Shown: positions 36,495 through 49,719, counted from the stretch's first letter. The stretch: DNA of 60,000 bases from Owenia fusiformis (GCA_903813345.2 CAIIXF020000005.1:4433375-4493374); one strand, 5' to 3'. Numbers and translations: made by a program. The notes: generated from the letters alone by a model not told the origin.

Positions 36495-39400
36495 ATGTCA
36501 AGCTACACAGTTGTTATGATAAGACATGGAGAGAGTACTTACAACAAGGAGAACAGATTCTGTGGGTGGCATGATGCAGATCTTTCAGAAAAGGGCGTAG
36601 AAGAAGCAAAGATTGCAGGGAAGGTAAGTGAATATTTCCATTTGATTTAGGCTCGAGCCAAATTCAGATTCTTATACAGCTGAAATCAAACTGAAATGGA
36701 CCATGGTTGCAATCACATGCACAGGAACTGATATTATCTACAGTGTAATTCCACGACTTATAGTCCTACGCTCCAATGATTGTTCAGGCAGTGTTTCTTC
36801 AACATTGGAGAAAGTACTATATATTGCACAATTAAAATACCTACCTCGATACATTCCCGAGTATTTTAGGATTCTTTATATGCAGTTGAATCACCAATTG
36901 TATGGGTTTATCGACAGAACAAACAAAGAGATTTTAGATTTACATCGGAAATATATCAGCATTTTCAAGATGTCTAAAGGGGACAAGCTGTCAATTACTG
37001 TATATAAAACCATAAATGATTATGCTGTCTTTGTCACAGGTTCTGATTTCCTACATGGTTGGCACTAGAGTAGACTTAATGTTGAAATTGTAAAAAGCAC
37101 ACATTATTGAGGCTACTTGGGGACCAGTACACAAAACAACTTTCAAAAATTAATGCATTTTCTTTCTTAGTTTATTCATTTGGTATACACATGCAAATTT
37201 GGCATATACACCTTTGACTTACCAGGCCCGTAGCCAGAATTTTCCAAGGGGGGGGGGTTCACTTTTCCACTCAAAAAATAGTCAGAATGGTGAAAAACTG
37301 CATGATTTTGAAAGAAATCTTAGCTAGGGGGGGTTGCATTTACACTATACATGTACTCCTAAGAGCGTTTTACCTAAAACAAGTTGAAGTTCTCTGTGAA
37401 ACTGTATGAATGATATCAATGTCATTAGAATGTTAATGAACAGTTTCTCAAGACGTCTTGACTGAAACATCATGCAAAACATTTGGGGACCCCAAGTAGT
37501 CATATTGGGACTTCTTAAAACTTAAGACGTCCTATTAGGAAAGTGTAAATCCATTGGTTTTCGCCAAGACATCTTACCTCAGTTTTATATATTGCACTTA
37601 ATGAAATTTATTAAATTTTAGCTCACAGGCTCTCCTTCCCAGTATTATATCGAAAATCCCAAGGAAAGGATCATCTTCATCAGTGATCATCCTTGCTACA
37701 TGTTTCCTTGTTTTTTCAGACTTTAAAAGAAAAGGGCTTCAAGTTTGACATTGCATTCACTAGCGTACTGAAGCGTGCCATAAAAACTCTTAACTTGACT
37801 CTGGAAGAGCTAGACCTTGACTGGATACCTGTTGTGAAACATTGGAGGCTCAACGAGCGCATGTATGGAGGCCTACAAGATCTGAACAAGTCAGAAACTG
37901 CAACCAAACATGGTGAAGAACAAGTCAAGGTAAGAAAACTGTTATCATTTATTAATGCATGTGTTGTCAAAGTAAATTGATATTAACTCCATATGTACAT
38001 GATTTAGGTTGTGGACCTTAAGAAAGGGATGTGAAATCCGCGAAGGCCAAGTCTGTTTGTTGATTTTTCAATCCTAATTTAGAGTGAAATGATGTCCAAA
38101 TGTTAAAGCATTTCAGAAAAGCTTAATTCACCTTTCCAGATCTGGAGGAGATCCTATGCAATTCCACCACCTTCCTTAGAGGTATCTGATCCCCGATGGC
38201 CAGGTCATGATGCAAGATACGCTGTAAGTAAATTTGTTTCTCAGGCCACTTTATTGAGTGAGACACCTCAAGGGCAAGACTGCCAGGATCTAAGGCAAAA
38301 TTGATAGATGGAGGCAAGATTAGTCTAAAGGATTGACATTATTACCTTTAGACTTCATCGAGTTTTAGTTGAAAAAAATGTGTGAAAATGTAAAATTTGG
38401 TGAGGCAGTGAGGCAATTGCCTCGTCTGTCTGTAGGAAGAACTGTTCTTTGAAAGAGACCTGTACTGGTTTTTACAGGTGATGTGTGTACAGCCAAGTCA
38501 GATAACATCAAGTTAATTGTATTGTACTTGTATTGTATCTAAAATTATTTTTCAAATGGCCTTTTTACGTCACCACCGAGAGGTTGTAGCCACTATTTAT
38601 TTGACCGTCATTCAATGTAGGTGTCAGTGTGGATGTCATAACAAATGGTGTCAGGTTGTGACATTTTGTACCATCATGAACTGTAAGTGCCTTGTATATC
38701 TTACACCGTGTTTGATTGGAGAGACTGCAGAGTTTATTGATCATATCATATACATAGTATATATGTACATTCCAGGACCTAGACAAGAATGTTATCCCAA
38801 GAGCTGAGTGCCTCAAGGACACCGTAGAGCGTGCACTACCATTCTGGTATGATCAGATCGTCCCTGCCATCAAAAATGGCAAGAGAGTAATCATATCTGC
38901 TCATGGTAACAGCCTCAGAGCCATGGTGAAGTACTTAGATGATATATCTGATGATGAAATTGTGGGCAAGAATATACCAACAGGTATGTGCTTGGGTTCA
39001 CTTTGTTGTTTATCTTTGATTTAGTTCATTATTGTGGAGATGATTTATGAACATGTATTGCCTTTATGTCACCACCATAATCGTTGGTGACATATTGTTA
39101 TAGTCTCCAATTGATGATTTGCGATCACCGAATGGATTTTATCTTTTAGTGACGTCACAATTAGGCCACCCAGCTTTAGATGCTTGATTTTGAGAGATTA
39201 TCTTCTATATTTTGTGCTTTATTGATTTATTTTTCACGAAAGCGTTCGATTTGACTAGATCAACATTCATGCTAAGCACATACCAAGTCTAAGATCTTAC
39301 TGACATGATTTAGATAGTGGTGAAGCGCCCCCCGATTTTGACAAAAACGGGGGGCGCTTATAGGCATCGATGTTTAGTATGAATTTCACCCAAACTTCGC

Positions 39401-42400
39401 ACATATATAGATATACTCATGATCTAGTCAAATCGGCATACCTAGTAAATATGCGACCCATGGTTTTCATAAAAGAAAAGACAATGTTTTTAGCTCAAAA
39501 CTGCAACGTGTCCGCCATTTCGTGATTCCATCATGTCTAATATCATTTCTATATGACGTCATACCAATAAGACGAAATACGTGACAACAGTATCCATCAA
39601 CAAAATTCCTGAAATCTGATCGCAAAAGGTCAATTAGATGGTGGTCAGTGTTTGGCAGTCTGCAGTTGGGATTCAACGTCTGTAACAAATGGCAGGTGGT
39701 GACATTTTGCATGTTAATGCCTTGTTTGCGTTTAGTGATGATAATGCTTTTATTGATTTTTTAAAAACATTTTGGAATTCAAAATTAGTCTTAATACAGG
39801 CTTCAGCATGAAAGCTTTTACACATTTTTCTTGCTTCGGTAACATTATGTACAGTTAATGTATATGTATGTTTACAATATTTTGCTTTTGAAATATGCTT
39901 GTGACAAAAATTAGGTAAATTAGTCATTTGTTAAAATACATTCAACTTCAGATGAAGATGGCTCCCTTTTAAATGGTGAGATATAACATAATGAAGAATT
40001 CATCTTTCTTTAAAAATTCCCACGAGTGACATGTAATAAGCATACATTACTTCTGCATAGTTTAAGAGTACTAGTGAATGAAGCAAGCACGAAAAATTAA
40101 CAAAGCAGATCTGATTGATTGATAATCCTTTAGGACATCTATGCTTATGCGGTATCTCTTCAAAAAAATGTAGTTAGCAATTAGCATTGCTTGTGTTTAA
40201 AAAATTACAAAATTCTAACACATTCTGCTAGGCTTGCTAATGATGGCTATGACATAAGATTGAGTCCAAGTCTTAAAATATACCTTCATTAATAAAGTGC
40301 ACATCTTTTCTAATTGGCTTACCAAGTGACTGATAATCATTGGAATATCCATACTCAAATTCTGGGTGGATAATTATGACCAATTTCCTCATAGAAATGA
40401 ACAAATCTTGTTAATCTGTATATTACATATCACCAAATAATGACTAAATAGACCCATTGAAACAATTATATGAAAATCATGTCTGTTCCATGGCTGGGAA
40501 AAGCATGAATATCTAAGCACAAGTGCCAAAGGAAGAGGACCAAAAACTAAAGGAACCTAGCTTGAAAAGAAAAATAGACCCTATATATCCCATAACCATG
40601 ATCTAACGTGAAAAGAAATAATGTCTAACATCCCCCTTCCCCCCACCAATCGAGAGCCAATATCACAATCCAGGACCAGAGCGTCAAGGGTCATTTCAAC
40701 ACAATTTGAAAAAATTATTGAAAAAATTAATAGCCAATACACAAATATAGAACATAAAACTGCCAAAGAAAGAATGTTCTGTATTACAAGTTAAAAATAT
40801 TTCCTGAAAATATGAAACTCAAGATTGGTCAAAGTTGTTCAAAAAATTAAATGAAGATGCACTAAACAGTTGGTATCTTGAGAATACAGCAAGATTGGCA
40901 GTAACTTCATACACAATGTTCTGTTTCATTCAAGTATTACTTGATAAGTGGTGGTGGGAGTTAATGGGCTATTACTGTACTTCTACTTAATTTGGTGGCC
41001 ATTTTGATTTGGCGGATCCACCAAATTGTTTAAGTCCACCACATTAAGTAGCCGCCAAATTCAATATTTCAAATTTCAATTGAAAATGTGTATGGTATAT
41101 ACATTTCAATATTGTAAGTCCACCAAATTAAGTAGCCGCCAAATCTTCAAAAAATAAAAATAAGCTGCACCATATTAAGTAGAAGTACAGTATATTGTTT
41201 GTGAAAATGAACAATATGTTGTCACTAGCCATATTTATGGCAGGGGGTGCACCAGCTATTTGATGTACATTTAATATATAAGATCAATCATCCATAAACA
41301 ATTTTCTTCTTGGTTACTGTACTTTTTTTTTTTCACCACCAGAAGTGGTGACAATATTGATATATCATAGTCTCCAACTTTTTTATTATGACTGATGTTC
41401 AGCATCTGTAACAAAGGATCTGCACCCCAAGTGTCACTATAAATTAGGTATAAATTCAATGTATGAATATGTGTTAAATTCCTTTTAAATAATAAAGGTT
41501 ATAGTGTTATCTCACTGACTCCATACTAATTTTGAAATCAAATCAACCTAAGAACATGTTTCAGGCAATTCCAAGAGCGACCCATTTCTCTGCAAAAATT
41601 GTGTGGTTTTCTCTTGATAATCATTTTTCTGAGATAGAAGAATATATTCACATTCAATTTTCTAACAATATCAAGATTGATTCATGCCTTATAGTTTAGG
41701 GGCACTCTCATCTCATATTGATTGGATGTAATCAAATGTGACCTGCTTTTTTATGCCATGCTGTGTGTTTTTCACTTCCTTGCTGTATCGAGTTGGCTTA
41801 CATATTGAATATTGATATATGATGATATCCCCATGTTGAGTCAATGGAACCAAAGAAATAAAAAACAAAATTGTGAAATTTGAAAGTTTGACCTACTTTC
41901 AAAAGTCAAAGGTTGAGGTCAAAATTGTTCTTAACAACATTCTTTATTATATTTTCACATTTTAGGTCTTATAAATGATGATTTTGCACACAAGAATGTT
42001 TGATTTTCAGATGTGCACCGACTTGACCTTTACAAGGTCACAATGACCTCAATAATACTTAGGACGCACCTGAACACTATGCCATAATTAACTCCTTACT
42101 AAATACCATATTTTATGCCATAATGGTTATGGATGCTCTCGGGACACTTTTTATCGCACTTTGAAAAAGTGCTATATTGTCGTCGTCTTGTGCTGTTGGG
42201 CGGGCGGGCGGGCGGCACATAAACCAAATCTTGTCATCAAATTTCCAGGATAACTGCTTACCTGTTCAACTTGAAATTTTTACAGATGCAAGAGCAGACT
42301 AGTACCAAGATCTGATTAGGTTAAGGGCATGCTGGGTAAACTACGTGGCGGCCATTTTGAATTTTTCAACAAATCTTGTCATCAAAATTCCAGGAAAACC

Positions 42401-44015
42401 ACTTATCCGTTCAACTTGAAATTTTTACAGATGCAAGAGCAGACTATTGCCAAGATCTGATTAGGTTTTGGGTGTGCTGGCTGAATAACGTGGTGGCCAT
42501 TTTGAATTATTCAATTTGGCGGCCATTTTGAATTTTTCAACTTGCTCCAAATTGACCAAATTTTTTTTTTAAAAACATCTACAAGCTCTCAGAAGTTCAA
42601 AGCTGACCTTAGATTTCAGATTTGACCTTTCGTTGACCTTCAGTGACCTTGAAAAGGTCAAAAAAGTTGATTTTCTAAATTGATATTTTGGATTTAAATT
42701 TAGTTCAGCTTAATTACAAAACACCTACTGAGGTCTGAAAAAGTGAAATTTTCAAGGTCAAAGGTCAAGGTCATTAAACTAGGTCACAAATGATGTTATC
42801 CAAGTTTCTCAAAGTTTGAGACTACAAATCAATTCTTGTCATCAAAATTCCAAGAAAACCGCTAACCTGTTCAACTTGAAATTTTTACACATGCAATAGC
42901 AGACTAGTGCCAAGATCTGATCAGGTTTAGGGCATGCTGGGTAAACTACGTGGTGGCCATTTTGTTTTTTCAACAAATCTTGTCATCAAAATTCCAGGAA
43001 AACCACTTATCCGTTCAACTTGAAATTTTTACAGATGCAAGAGCAGACTATTGCCAAGATCTGATTAGGTTTTGGGTATGCTGGCTGAATTACATGGTGG
43101 CCATTTTGAATTTTTCAATTTGGCGGCCATTTTGAATTTTTCAACTTGCTCCAAATTGACCAATTTTTTTTTTAAAAACATCTACAAGTTCTCAGAAGTT
43201 CAAAGCTGACCTTAGATTTCAGATTTGACCTTTCGTTGACCTTCAGTGACCTTGAAAAGGTCAAAAAAGTTGATTTTCTAAATTGATATTTTGGATTTAA
43301 ATTTAGGTCAGCTTAATTACAAAACACCTACTGAGGTCTGAAAAAGTGAAATTTTCAAGGTTGAAGGTCATCAAATTAGGTCACAAACAATGTTATCTAA
43401 ATTTTCCCAAAGTCCAAGACTACAAATAAATTCTTGTCATCAAAATTGCAGGAAAACCGCTAACCTTGTCAACTTGAAATGTTAACAGATGCAAGAGCAG
43501 ACTAGTGCCAAGGTCAGATTAGGTTTTTGCCATGCTGGGTAAATTGCATGGTGGCCAGTTTGCTCTTCAAAGTGTGATATTTATCACAGTGTGTCCTGTT
43601 TTATATACTTGGGGTGACGGATCCTTTGCATTTTTAACAAGTTTTGACCTTCAAAAGGTCAAAAAAATTTGATTTTTGTTTTTGGCAGACAGGGACAATA
43701 TCAGTGTATATTGTTATACTTCTGTAATCATTTGCAGGTGGAAACATTTTGTCTGTTAATGCCCATGATGCCTTGTTCCTTTGTGACATCCTAGCATTAC
43801 CTCATGGCATCAAATTCTACATGGGACTTTTAAATGTCTGTGTGCATGTATATGACATTTCACTACATTACTTGGTATTTTTTATGCTTGCAGGTATTCC
43901 ACTTGTGTATGAGCTTAATGGTGATCTCAAGCCAATCAAAAGCTACTACCTGGCTGATGAAGCTGCTGTCAAAGCCGCCATGGACAAGGTCGCCTCTCAA
44001 GGCAAAGCCAAATAG
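36495..44015 (+). CDS. PGAM: 2,3-bisphosphoglycerate-dependent phosphoglycerate mutase
   Basis: Cytosolic glycolytic enzyme interconverting 3- and 2-phosphoglycerate. Five exons: 36495-36623, 37720-37929, 38140-38223, 38776-38983 and 43894-44015. All are in phase; 250 aa (human PGAM1/2 is 254). The phosphohistidine motif is IRHGES with His11. [12 protein letters not shown] follows, then [22 protein letters not shown] with Glu89, [14 protein letters not shown], and the second catalytic His184 in [12 protein letters not shown]. The C-terminal region is [19 protein letters not shown] and ends QGKAK, as in animal PGAMs. A stretch in exon 3 ([15 protein letters not shown]) is a few residues shorter than in vertebrates. 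Intron 4 (4.9 kb) is filled with repeats. Animals other than vertebrates usually have one such gene, so PGAM1 versus PGAM2 does not apply. Confidence 0.96.
36753..36925. repeat. Diverged copy of the 545-bp foldback element arm in PGAM intron 1
   Basis: The order 'tatagtcct', 'aaaatacctac', 'gtattttaggattctt', 'gcagttgaatca', 'ttgtatgggtttatcgacagaac' in fragments matches the left arm at 11735-11895 with many substitutions. It explains a 121-codon open frame here that has no gene-like features. Confidence 0.6.
37225..37340. repeat. Fragment of 'cgtagccag...ggggttcactttt' repeat in PGAM intron 1
   Basis: Related to the fragment at about 32138-32330 in LMAN2 intron 3 (atagccaggattt, gggttcacttttt, 'gaatggtgaaaa'). 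These look like two pieces of the same old element. Confidence 0.5.
38566..38700. repeat. Dispersed 'GTGACATTTTG' repeat, short copy in PGAM intron 3
   Basis: Contains 'acgtcaccaccgagagg', 'taacaaatggtgtcagg' and 'ttgtgacattttgtac' in family order. Confidence 0.5.
39063..39725. repeat. Full-length copy of the dispersed 'GTGACATTTTGC' repeat in PGAM intron 4
   Basis: Begins 'tatgtcaccaccataatcg' with 'tggtgacatattgttatag' and ends 'aacaaatggcaggtgg', 'tgacattttgcatg', 'ttaatgcc'. It encloses a small perfect hairpin at 39324-39360. Confidence 0.6.
39324..39360. repeat. Small GC-rich hairpin
   Basis: agcgccccccg, a 13-bp AT-rich loop, then cggggggcgct: an 11-bp perfect GC stem in an otherwise AT-rich intron. 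Confidence 0.8.
40975..41190. mobile_element. 216-bp Tc1/mariner-type MITE in PGAM intron 4
   Basis: Inverted ends ctgtacttctacttaat (40975-40991) and attaagtagaagtacag (41174-41190), each flanked by TA. The interior repeats 'ccaccaaatt' and 'ttaagtagccgccaaat'. Confidence 0.8.
42139..43598. mobile_element. TIR element with about 600-bp tandem core and GGGC microsatellite in PGAM intron 4
   Basis: The left end 'gacactttttatcgcacttt' and the right end (reverse complement ending 'atcacactttgaa') are imperfect inverted repeats. (GGGC)n at about 42200-42216. The core has about two and a half units of roughly 600 bp, each with 'catcaaaattccaggaaaac', 'gcaagagcagacta', 'gtggccattttgaa' and 'gaccttgaaaaggtcaaaa'. 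The architecture resembles the element at 7695 but with unrelated sequence. Confidence 0.6.
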
Positions 44016-45263
44016 ATGGCTCTTACAGCATTGATAAACAATAGTGTGATGTGACCCTCCCAACGTTGATAAGCATGAGCATTATGGAACGTTTAACAGC
44101 TTGGTTTTAGTTATGGTATTTTGGATTTCAAGTTGACTGGACAATCAAAGTTGTGGCCAATTCTGACTATAACAATGCACAGTTTAATGCACATATGTTC
44201 ACGTATACATATTACAATTCATGTGTTACACCCATGCTCATGTCTGCTAGAATCCCATCTGCACATCGAAATACTAAAACACCAAATGACAGACTGTTCG
44301 ATAACTCGACTATCTTTGCCAAATTTTCAATGCCATACTTGTTTACCTGTATAGTGTAATAAAAGTACATATGTATAGAAATGGGATTATGTTCAAACAC
44401 ATACCAAGAGGTGATACATCTATACAAAAAATATGGAGTAGTAGTAGCTGATAGTCTGAATATGGTAGATAATGTCTGCATGTACATAATATAATATCAT
44501 CAATGATATCATTTTTGGAGGATTTCCAATCCTGCTTAAAGAAACCTTGTCTAGAGATTGTAGAATAAGTACATAATTTCAGACTATAAAATAGTTGCAA
44601 GCTATAATCCGAACAAAACATTTCAGTGTATTTTGTAAGCATTTATTCATGTTATTACAATATTATTTATTTGTTTTATTCACATGATATGATCTGATAT
44701 TGTCATTAGGATTTAATAAACATGAGGATTTCTGCAAACTTATTGTTCAGAAATTCAGCTAAAATGACACTAATTATTTTCTTTGTATGTTTTTACTGGG
44801 GCAACTTCTCCCTGAATTTGTTTGTTTGAAACATTTAGAGGATGTGCAAATGGCTATACTCAGAAGAAATGAGTAGCTCCCATATTTATTTTGTATTGAA
44901 AAGAACATAATTTATTTAAATCACGCCCATCAGTATATGAAGTCCAATCAAATTGCAGTATATGATCATGTGGACAATCATGAGCATGTGTTCCCTCAGA
45001 TCCGCACATACGCAAAGTAAAATTTGAAATCTTGGAAATGGCGTATTTCAGTTTAACATCAGTTCAACATCATCATTTCAAAACTATGGTAATACTATTT
45101 AAGTTACTCGATCCAAACTTGTAGAGTATACTCATAAAAGAACAGCAAACATTCTGAGATCAATTTCAATGGCAAATGAGGCCTGTGTATAAAATTGGTT
45201 ATCAAACGCCCATCTTTGGGAAATCTCCTAGCCGCCTGGCTATACTGCAGTATAATTGGAGTT
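44016..45263. other. Tail-to-tail region between PGAM and RCCD1
   Basis: No protein-like frames. It should hold both 3' UTRs. A minus-strand AATAAA at 44885-44890 is a candidate signal for RCCD1. No recognised repeat. Confidence 0.5.
44358..44363 (+). promoter_or_regulatory. Poly(A) signal candidate for PGAM
   Basis: AATAAA 343 nt after the PGAM stop. A second AATAAA at 44715-44720 would give a 0.7-kb 3' UTR. Confidence 0.4.
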
Positions 45264-48200
45264 TCAACTGTTTTCCTGATCCTTCTCTTGTATAATAACT
45301 ACAGTGTTCCATGCCCCTGCAAATATCTGGCAAACCATGTGCTCATTAAAGAATTCAACTTTAGTTGGACAATATCGTGTATTTCTATCTCCATGTCCAA
45401 GCTGACCATGCTGGTTCCAACCCCACGTATAAACATCTCCCAAGTCAGTCAATCCTACTGTATGCCTACTACCACATGCTACTGTCACAAAGTTTATTTC
45501 CTCATTGGTCTCTATCAATGTTGGTGTGGGCTGTAGGTTTATATGAGTTTCTCCACTGTTCTGGGTCATACTGAAGCCTAGTCCTAATTGCCCAGTTTCA
45601 TTCCATCCCCAGACATAAAGGTCCCCTATGTCTGAAAATGTATGTACAAAAGAATCAAATCATGATAAGAATTCTACAACCTATACAATTTTCGTATGTG
45701 ACATTTTACACTTCATACTACATCACTTGACCCAAATTGCAAGTGACATTCTACATTGCACACCAATTGCAGGTGACATTCTACACTTTACACCAATTGC
45801 AGGTGACATTCTACACTTTACACCAATTGCAGGTGACATTCTACACTGCAAACCAAATGCAAGTGACATTCTACATGGCACACCAATTGCTGGTGACATT
45901 CTTCACTATACATCAATTACAGGTGACATTCTACACTATACATCAATTGCAAGTGACATTCTACACTGCACACCAATTCCAGATGACATTCTATACTGCA
46001 CACTAATTGCAAGTGACATTCTACACTGTACACTAATTGCAAGTGACATTCTACATTGCACACCAATTGCAGGTGACATTCTACACTGCACACCAATTGC
46101 AAGTGACATTATATATTGTACAACAATTGCAATTGACATTCTATATTGCACACCAACTGCAATTGACATTCTACATTGCACACCAATTGCAACTGACATT
46201 TAATTCTATATTGTACAATTGCAATTGACATTCTATATGGCACACCAATTGCAATTGACATTCTACATTGCACACCAATTGCAGGTGACATTCTACATTG
46301 CACACCACTGCAAGTTACATTTTACATTGTACACCAATTGCAAGTGACATTCTACATTGTACACCAATTGCAACTGACATTCTACACTGCACACCAATTC
46401 CAGGTGACATTCTACACTAAACACAAATTGCAGGTAACATTCTACACTAAACACCATTTGAAGGTGACAATCTACATTGCACACCAATTGCAAATGACAT
46501 TCTAAAACTGCACACCAATTGCAACTGATTTTTACCTAGCACTGCACTTGCTAAGAGACCAAAATTAATTAATTACCTGAAGGGTTTTAAACAAGTAAAT
46601 CAATCTGATGAGCAGTGATTTAATACTATTGAATCAATATGTGAACACTTACCACTCACAGCTACAGTATGCCAGCCACCAGCCTGCACATCAGTGATGA
46701 CCACTCCACATAGAGACTCTACCACAATGGGGGACTCAACAACACCCACATCAACCTTGCAATTTCCAAGTTGACCACAGCTTCAAATTAAGTAAACTAC
46801 ATGTAAATCAGATAACTATTACATATACCATGGCCATCATGGCTTTTTCCAATCAAATAAATAAAATGCCAAAATGTCACCACTTATAATTGGTTAAAAA
46901 GTGTAACAATTGTCACACAAATTGTTAAACAGCTATATCATGTCAACAGACTCACCGAATCAAGCTTCATACGATTGACATCAGGTTTTCAAGGTCAGCA
47001 CACTGACACGGGATTATTTGAATTTGAGCACGCTTAGATGACATGTGTATGGGGGAAATTCTAGCTGGGTTCCTTAAATCTGTTATGCTTTATACATAGT
47101 AGAACCTGTTTATCTGAACACTTGGTGTTCGGATTAGACAGGTTTTACTGTATTATACTGGATGGATGTTTTTGAAAGAGTGTGGCTTCAATTTCCATAT
47201 ATCACCCCCTGATATGCAAATGGTCAACATACATGAACAGTTATTCTTCAAATAATTTACCTATTGGACCCAAAGGTCAGTACATCTCCAAACTTTGATA
47301 GCATCACTGTGTGTTCTTTACCACATGAAACCTGCTTAATAGGTAAACTGCATGAGATAGGTGAAGCTATATAACTGCATTGTGGGAAACATCCACCTCC
47401 TTCGTCCTCTCTTTGACTAGACAGTTTACATACTGTTCCATTAGCTGTAATCAAAAATATAACCCTAGCTATCTTTACTTCTTTACTATAAATTTAAAAT
47501 AACATTTTATAAGATTATCAAAATATGTTAAATCAAAAATTTTGGCTGTCATATTTTCTTGAGGGAACGATAAAATTGTTGATACATGTAGATTTATGTC
47601 CAACACTACATCACCATATTTTGTTAAATAATATTCTCATTTATTTCTTGCACCAGATGCAATCACAGGATCATTATTTATAAGTTGTCAGTCAAAGCCA
47701 AATAAGAGAAATCTACAGGAATATTCATGGGGTTTACCTTTACATAATATTGCACATGTATCTGTTGATGCTATATTGGTGATGCGATGTAATTCATCAT
47801 TGGTTATAGTGTTGTCCTTATCATCAGATATCTCTATGGGTAAATTTACTTTGTTCAGATCTCCATTATGTTGAACAAAACACTCTGTATTTGTATTAAC
47901 GTCAGTGTATATAATGTCATCAACAATTTGCTCAACCAATGATATATTTTTTGTCTTGATGGGAACACAAAGTCCAAATGATTGCACTGTGCCATTTACT
48001 GAAAAGAAAGACAATAATTGGTTTAATTAAGTATTGGTGAATTTGCCATTTTTAGATCATTTTTGAGATGAAATACATCTAGGGTATCAATGGCAAACTC
48101 ATTCTTGTAAAGCTCTTCAATTACTAAAAACTTCTGCTTCAAATTTTTCATCCGGGATTTTTCACAAATGTAGGATTATCATCTATACAATTCATATCAA

Positions 48201-49407
48201 TTTGCCTAAAACTGAATTCAACAAGGATGCATTTTCAGAAAAAGTCCTAATACATCCATGCCTTCGTGCTTAGTTTTGAACCTGGAAATAACTTAGCCGA
48301 GTATAGGAATTTTCAACCACATAAATTCTGACAAGATTCCCTAAATGACTAGTAACCGAAACCTTGAAAACATAACAATCACTTCTTGGACCATCAGTAA
48401 AGGAGTGTGTAATTCAGTAATTTATAAATGAGATTGCCTTTACAGATCCTGGAGGTCATCAACAGTACGAATTTGTAATTTTTATAACCATGGATATAAC
48501 TACATCACAGTTAGTGAACAATGGACTTTACGATTTTTTAACTTTATTAAGTTTCTATAATTGACCCCCTGGATAGCCAGTTGCTACAACTGGCTAGCCT
48601 CTTTAGCTAAAGCGGTAGAGCATCAGTCTTGTGAGCGTAAGGCACTGGTTCAATCCTGCATGGGGCATTGAATTTAGCACACTCCCTTTCAGGTCTAGTA
48701 TCTGGCTTGTACACTACAGCTCCCAAGACGATACTGTACATATACAGGCCAAAAAATGTCGAACTATAGGATATAGTCTATGCACTAGCGGCTAAGTATC
48801 AGAAAACCAAGAAGACTTACCTTTGCCCAATCTGTGAAATACAGGCCGACCGTGGAAAACAAGCATCTCTAGACCAATTTGTGGCATTATAATGCATAGA
48901 AGGATACAAACAAACCACAGGAACCTGTATCAACACCTGACAGTGACATCTATTGGTGACCAAACCCCGAAATAACCCTTTAATCTATGCTCCAGCTTTT
49001 GCCAGAAACTTACTTGACGTCCATGCCTTTATCGAGATATATTCCCAGGGTTCTGTCACCAATAGATGTCACTGTAAGGTGTTGATACAGGTTCCCGTGA
49101 AACAAACAAACAAAAGAGCACCCGTGGTTTTGAACAGAAACTTACCTTTTCTCAATATGATATTATGCCAGGATACTGATACATCGTTAACATATAATGT
49201 TGTAGAAATTCTGATATTTTTTGAATCTGATCTTTCAGTTTCAGTTTCAGCTTCATTTTTCTTTTTTTGAGTTTTTACAAATTTACATTTGCAGTCAGAT
49301 TTCAGTACACATGGAACAACAACTATATCCTTCTCAAAAGATCCGCTGGATTTTTCATCTATTTGATTAAATATATTACTACCGAACCCATATACAGTGT
49401 GCATCAT
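45264..49407 (-). CDS. RCCD1: RCC1 domain-containing protein 1 (RCCD1)
   Basis: RCC1-repeat beta-propeller protein; human RCCD1 partners with the JmjC protein KDM8 at chromatin. Exons in transcript order: 49146-49407, 47738-47998, 47261-47444, 46653-46780 and 45264-45631; 1203 nt, 400 aa (human 376). The start MMHTVYGFGSNIFNQ has the family's Gly-Phe-Gly opening; two ATGs are adjacent (49407, 49404). A basic, Glu/Thr-rich insert (KTQKKKNEAETETERSD) lies in exon 1. RCC1 signatures: VSCGKEHTVMLSKFGDVLTF, NSCGQLG, VQAGGWHTVAVSDIGDLYVW, VACGSRHTVGLTDLGDVYTW, NQHGQLGHGD, and FAGAWNTVV near the C-terminus, matching the RCCD1 C-terminal 'CGPWNT' block. Exon 2 is poorly conserved in the family. Intron 4 holds a long minisatellite; intron 1 a SINE and a hairpin. 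Confidence 0.92.
45725..46535. repeat. 30-bp minisatellite, about 27 copies, in RCCD1 intron 4
   Basis: Consensus gcacaccaattgcaagtgac then attctacact, exactly 30 bp in the left 480 bp, then with small indels. Because 30 is a multiple of three it stays open in several frames on both strands (one plus-strand frame covers 191 codons), but these frames have no start context or similarity and are by-products of the repeat. Confidence 0.95.
47097..47153. repeat. Short pogo/Tigger-like copy in RCCD1 intron 3
   Basis: tagtagaacctgtttatctg ... attagacaggttttactgta: paired inverted ends around a 'cacttggtgttcgg' core, about 57 bp in all. Confidence 0.6.
48590..48730 (+). mobile_element. tRNA-derived SINE in RCCD1 intron 1
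   Basis: A-box-like tagctaaagcggtagagc (48604-48621) and B-box ggttcaatcc (48647-48656), then gcatggggcattgaattta. The last block matches the tail of the SINE at 13990-14085, so both belong to one family. Confidence 0.65.
48916..49099. mobile_element. Hairpin MITE with about 45-bp arms in RCCD1 intron 1
   Basis: cacaggaacctgtatcaaca... (48916-48960) pairs with its reverse complement at 49055-49099 with two or three mismatches. The 95-bp interior is non-coding. Confidence 0.8.
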
Positions 49408-49719
49408 GCATAAAACAAACTAAAATAAATAACTTAAAACCTTTTTACAACCGGAAGTTTACAATTTCATCAACGTCATGACAAGAAATTTACGACGGTA
49501 ATTAAAAACATTGTGTCAAAATTTTACAGTTTGATGAATACTTTCATATGATAAAAAATCGCTAAGAATATGTAAATCAATATGGACATATTCAACCAAA
49601 ATATTTGCGTTGAACTTTAAATTTACAGAAGTACACTTTATGTACCCATCAATGTCATGGTGGCGGGAAGTTTAAAAGTTTCAAAAGTTGTTTTGTCCCA
49701 GATTTTCTCAAGTATGTCA

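Noticed and set aside
36703-37068. 121-codon plus-strand open frame in PGAM intron 1
   Set aside because: Much of it is a diverged foldback-element arm; no splice signals link it to PGAM and PGAM exons 1 and 2 join in phase without it.
45628-46203. 191-codon plus-strand open frame (repeating DILHCTPIA)
   Set aside because: It lies wholly in the 30-bp minisatellite of RCCD1 intron 4 and is one of several frames kept open by the repeat period.
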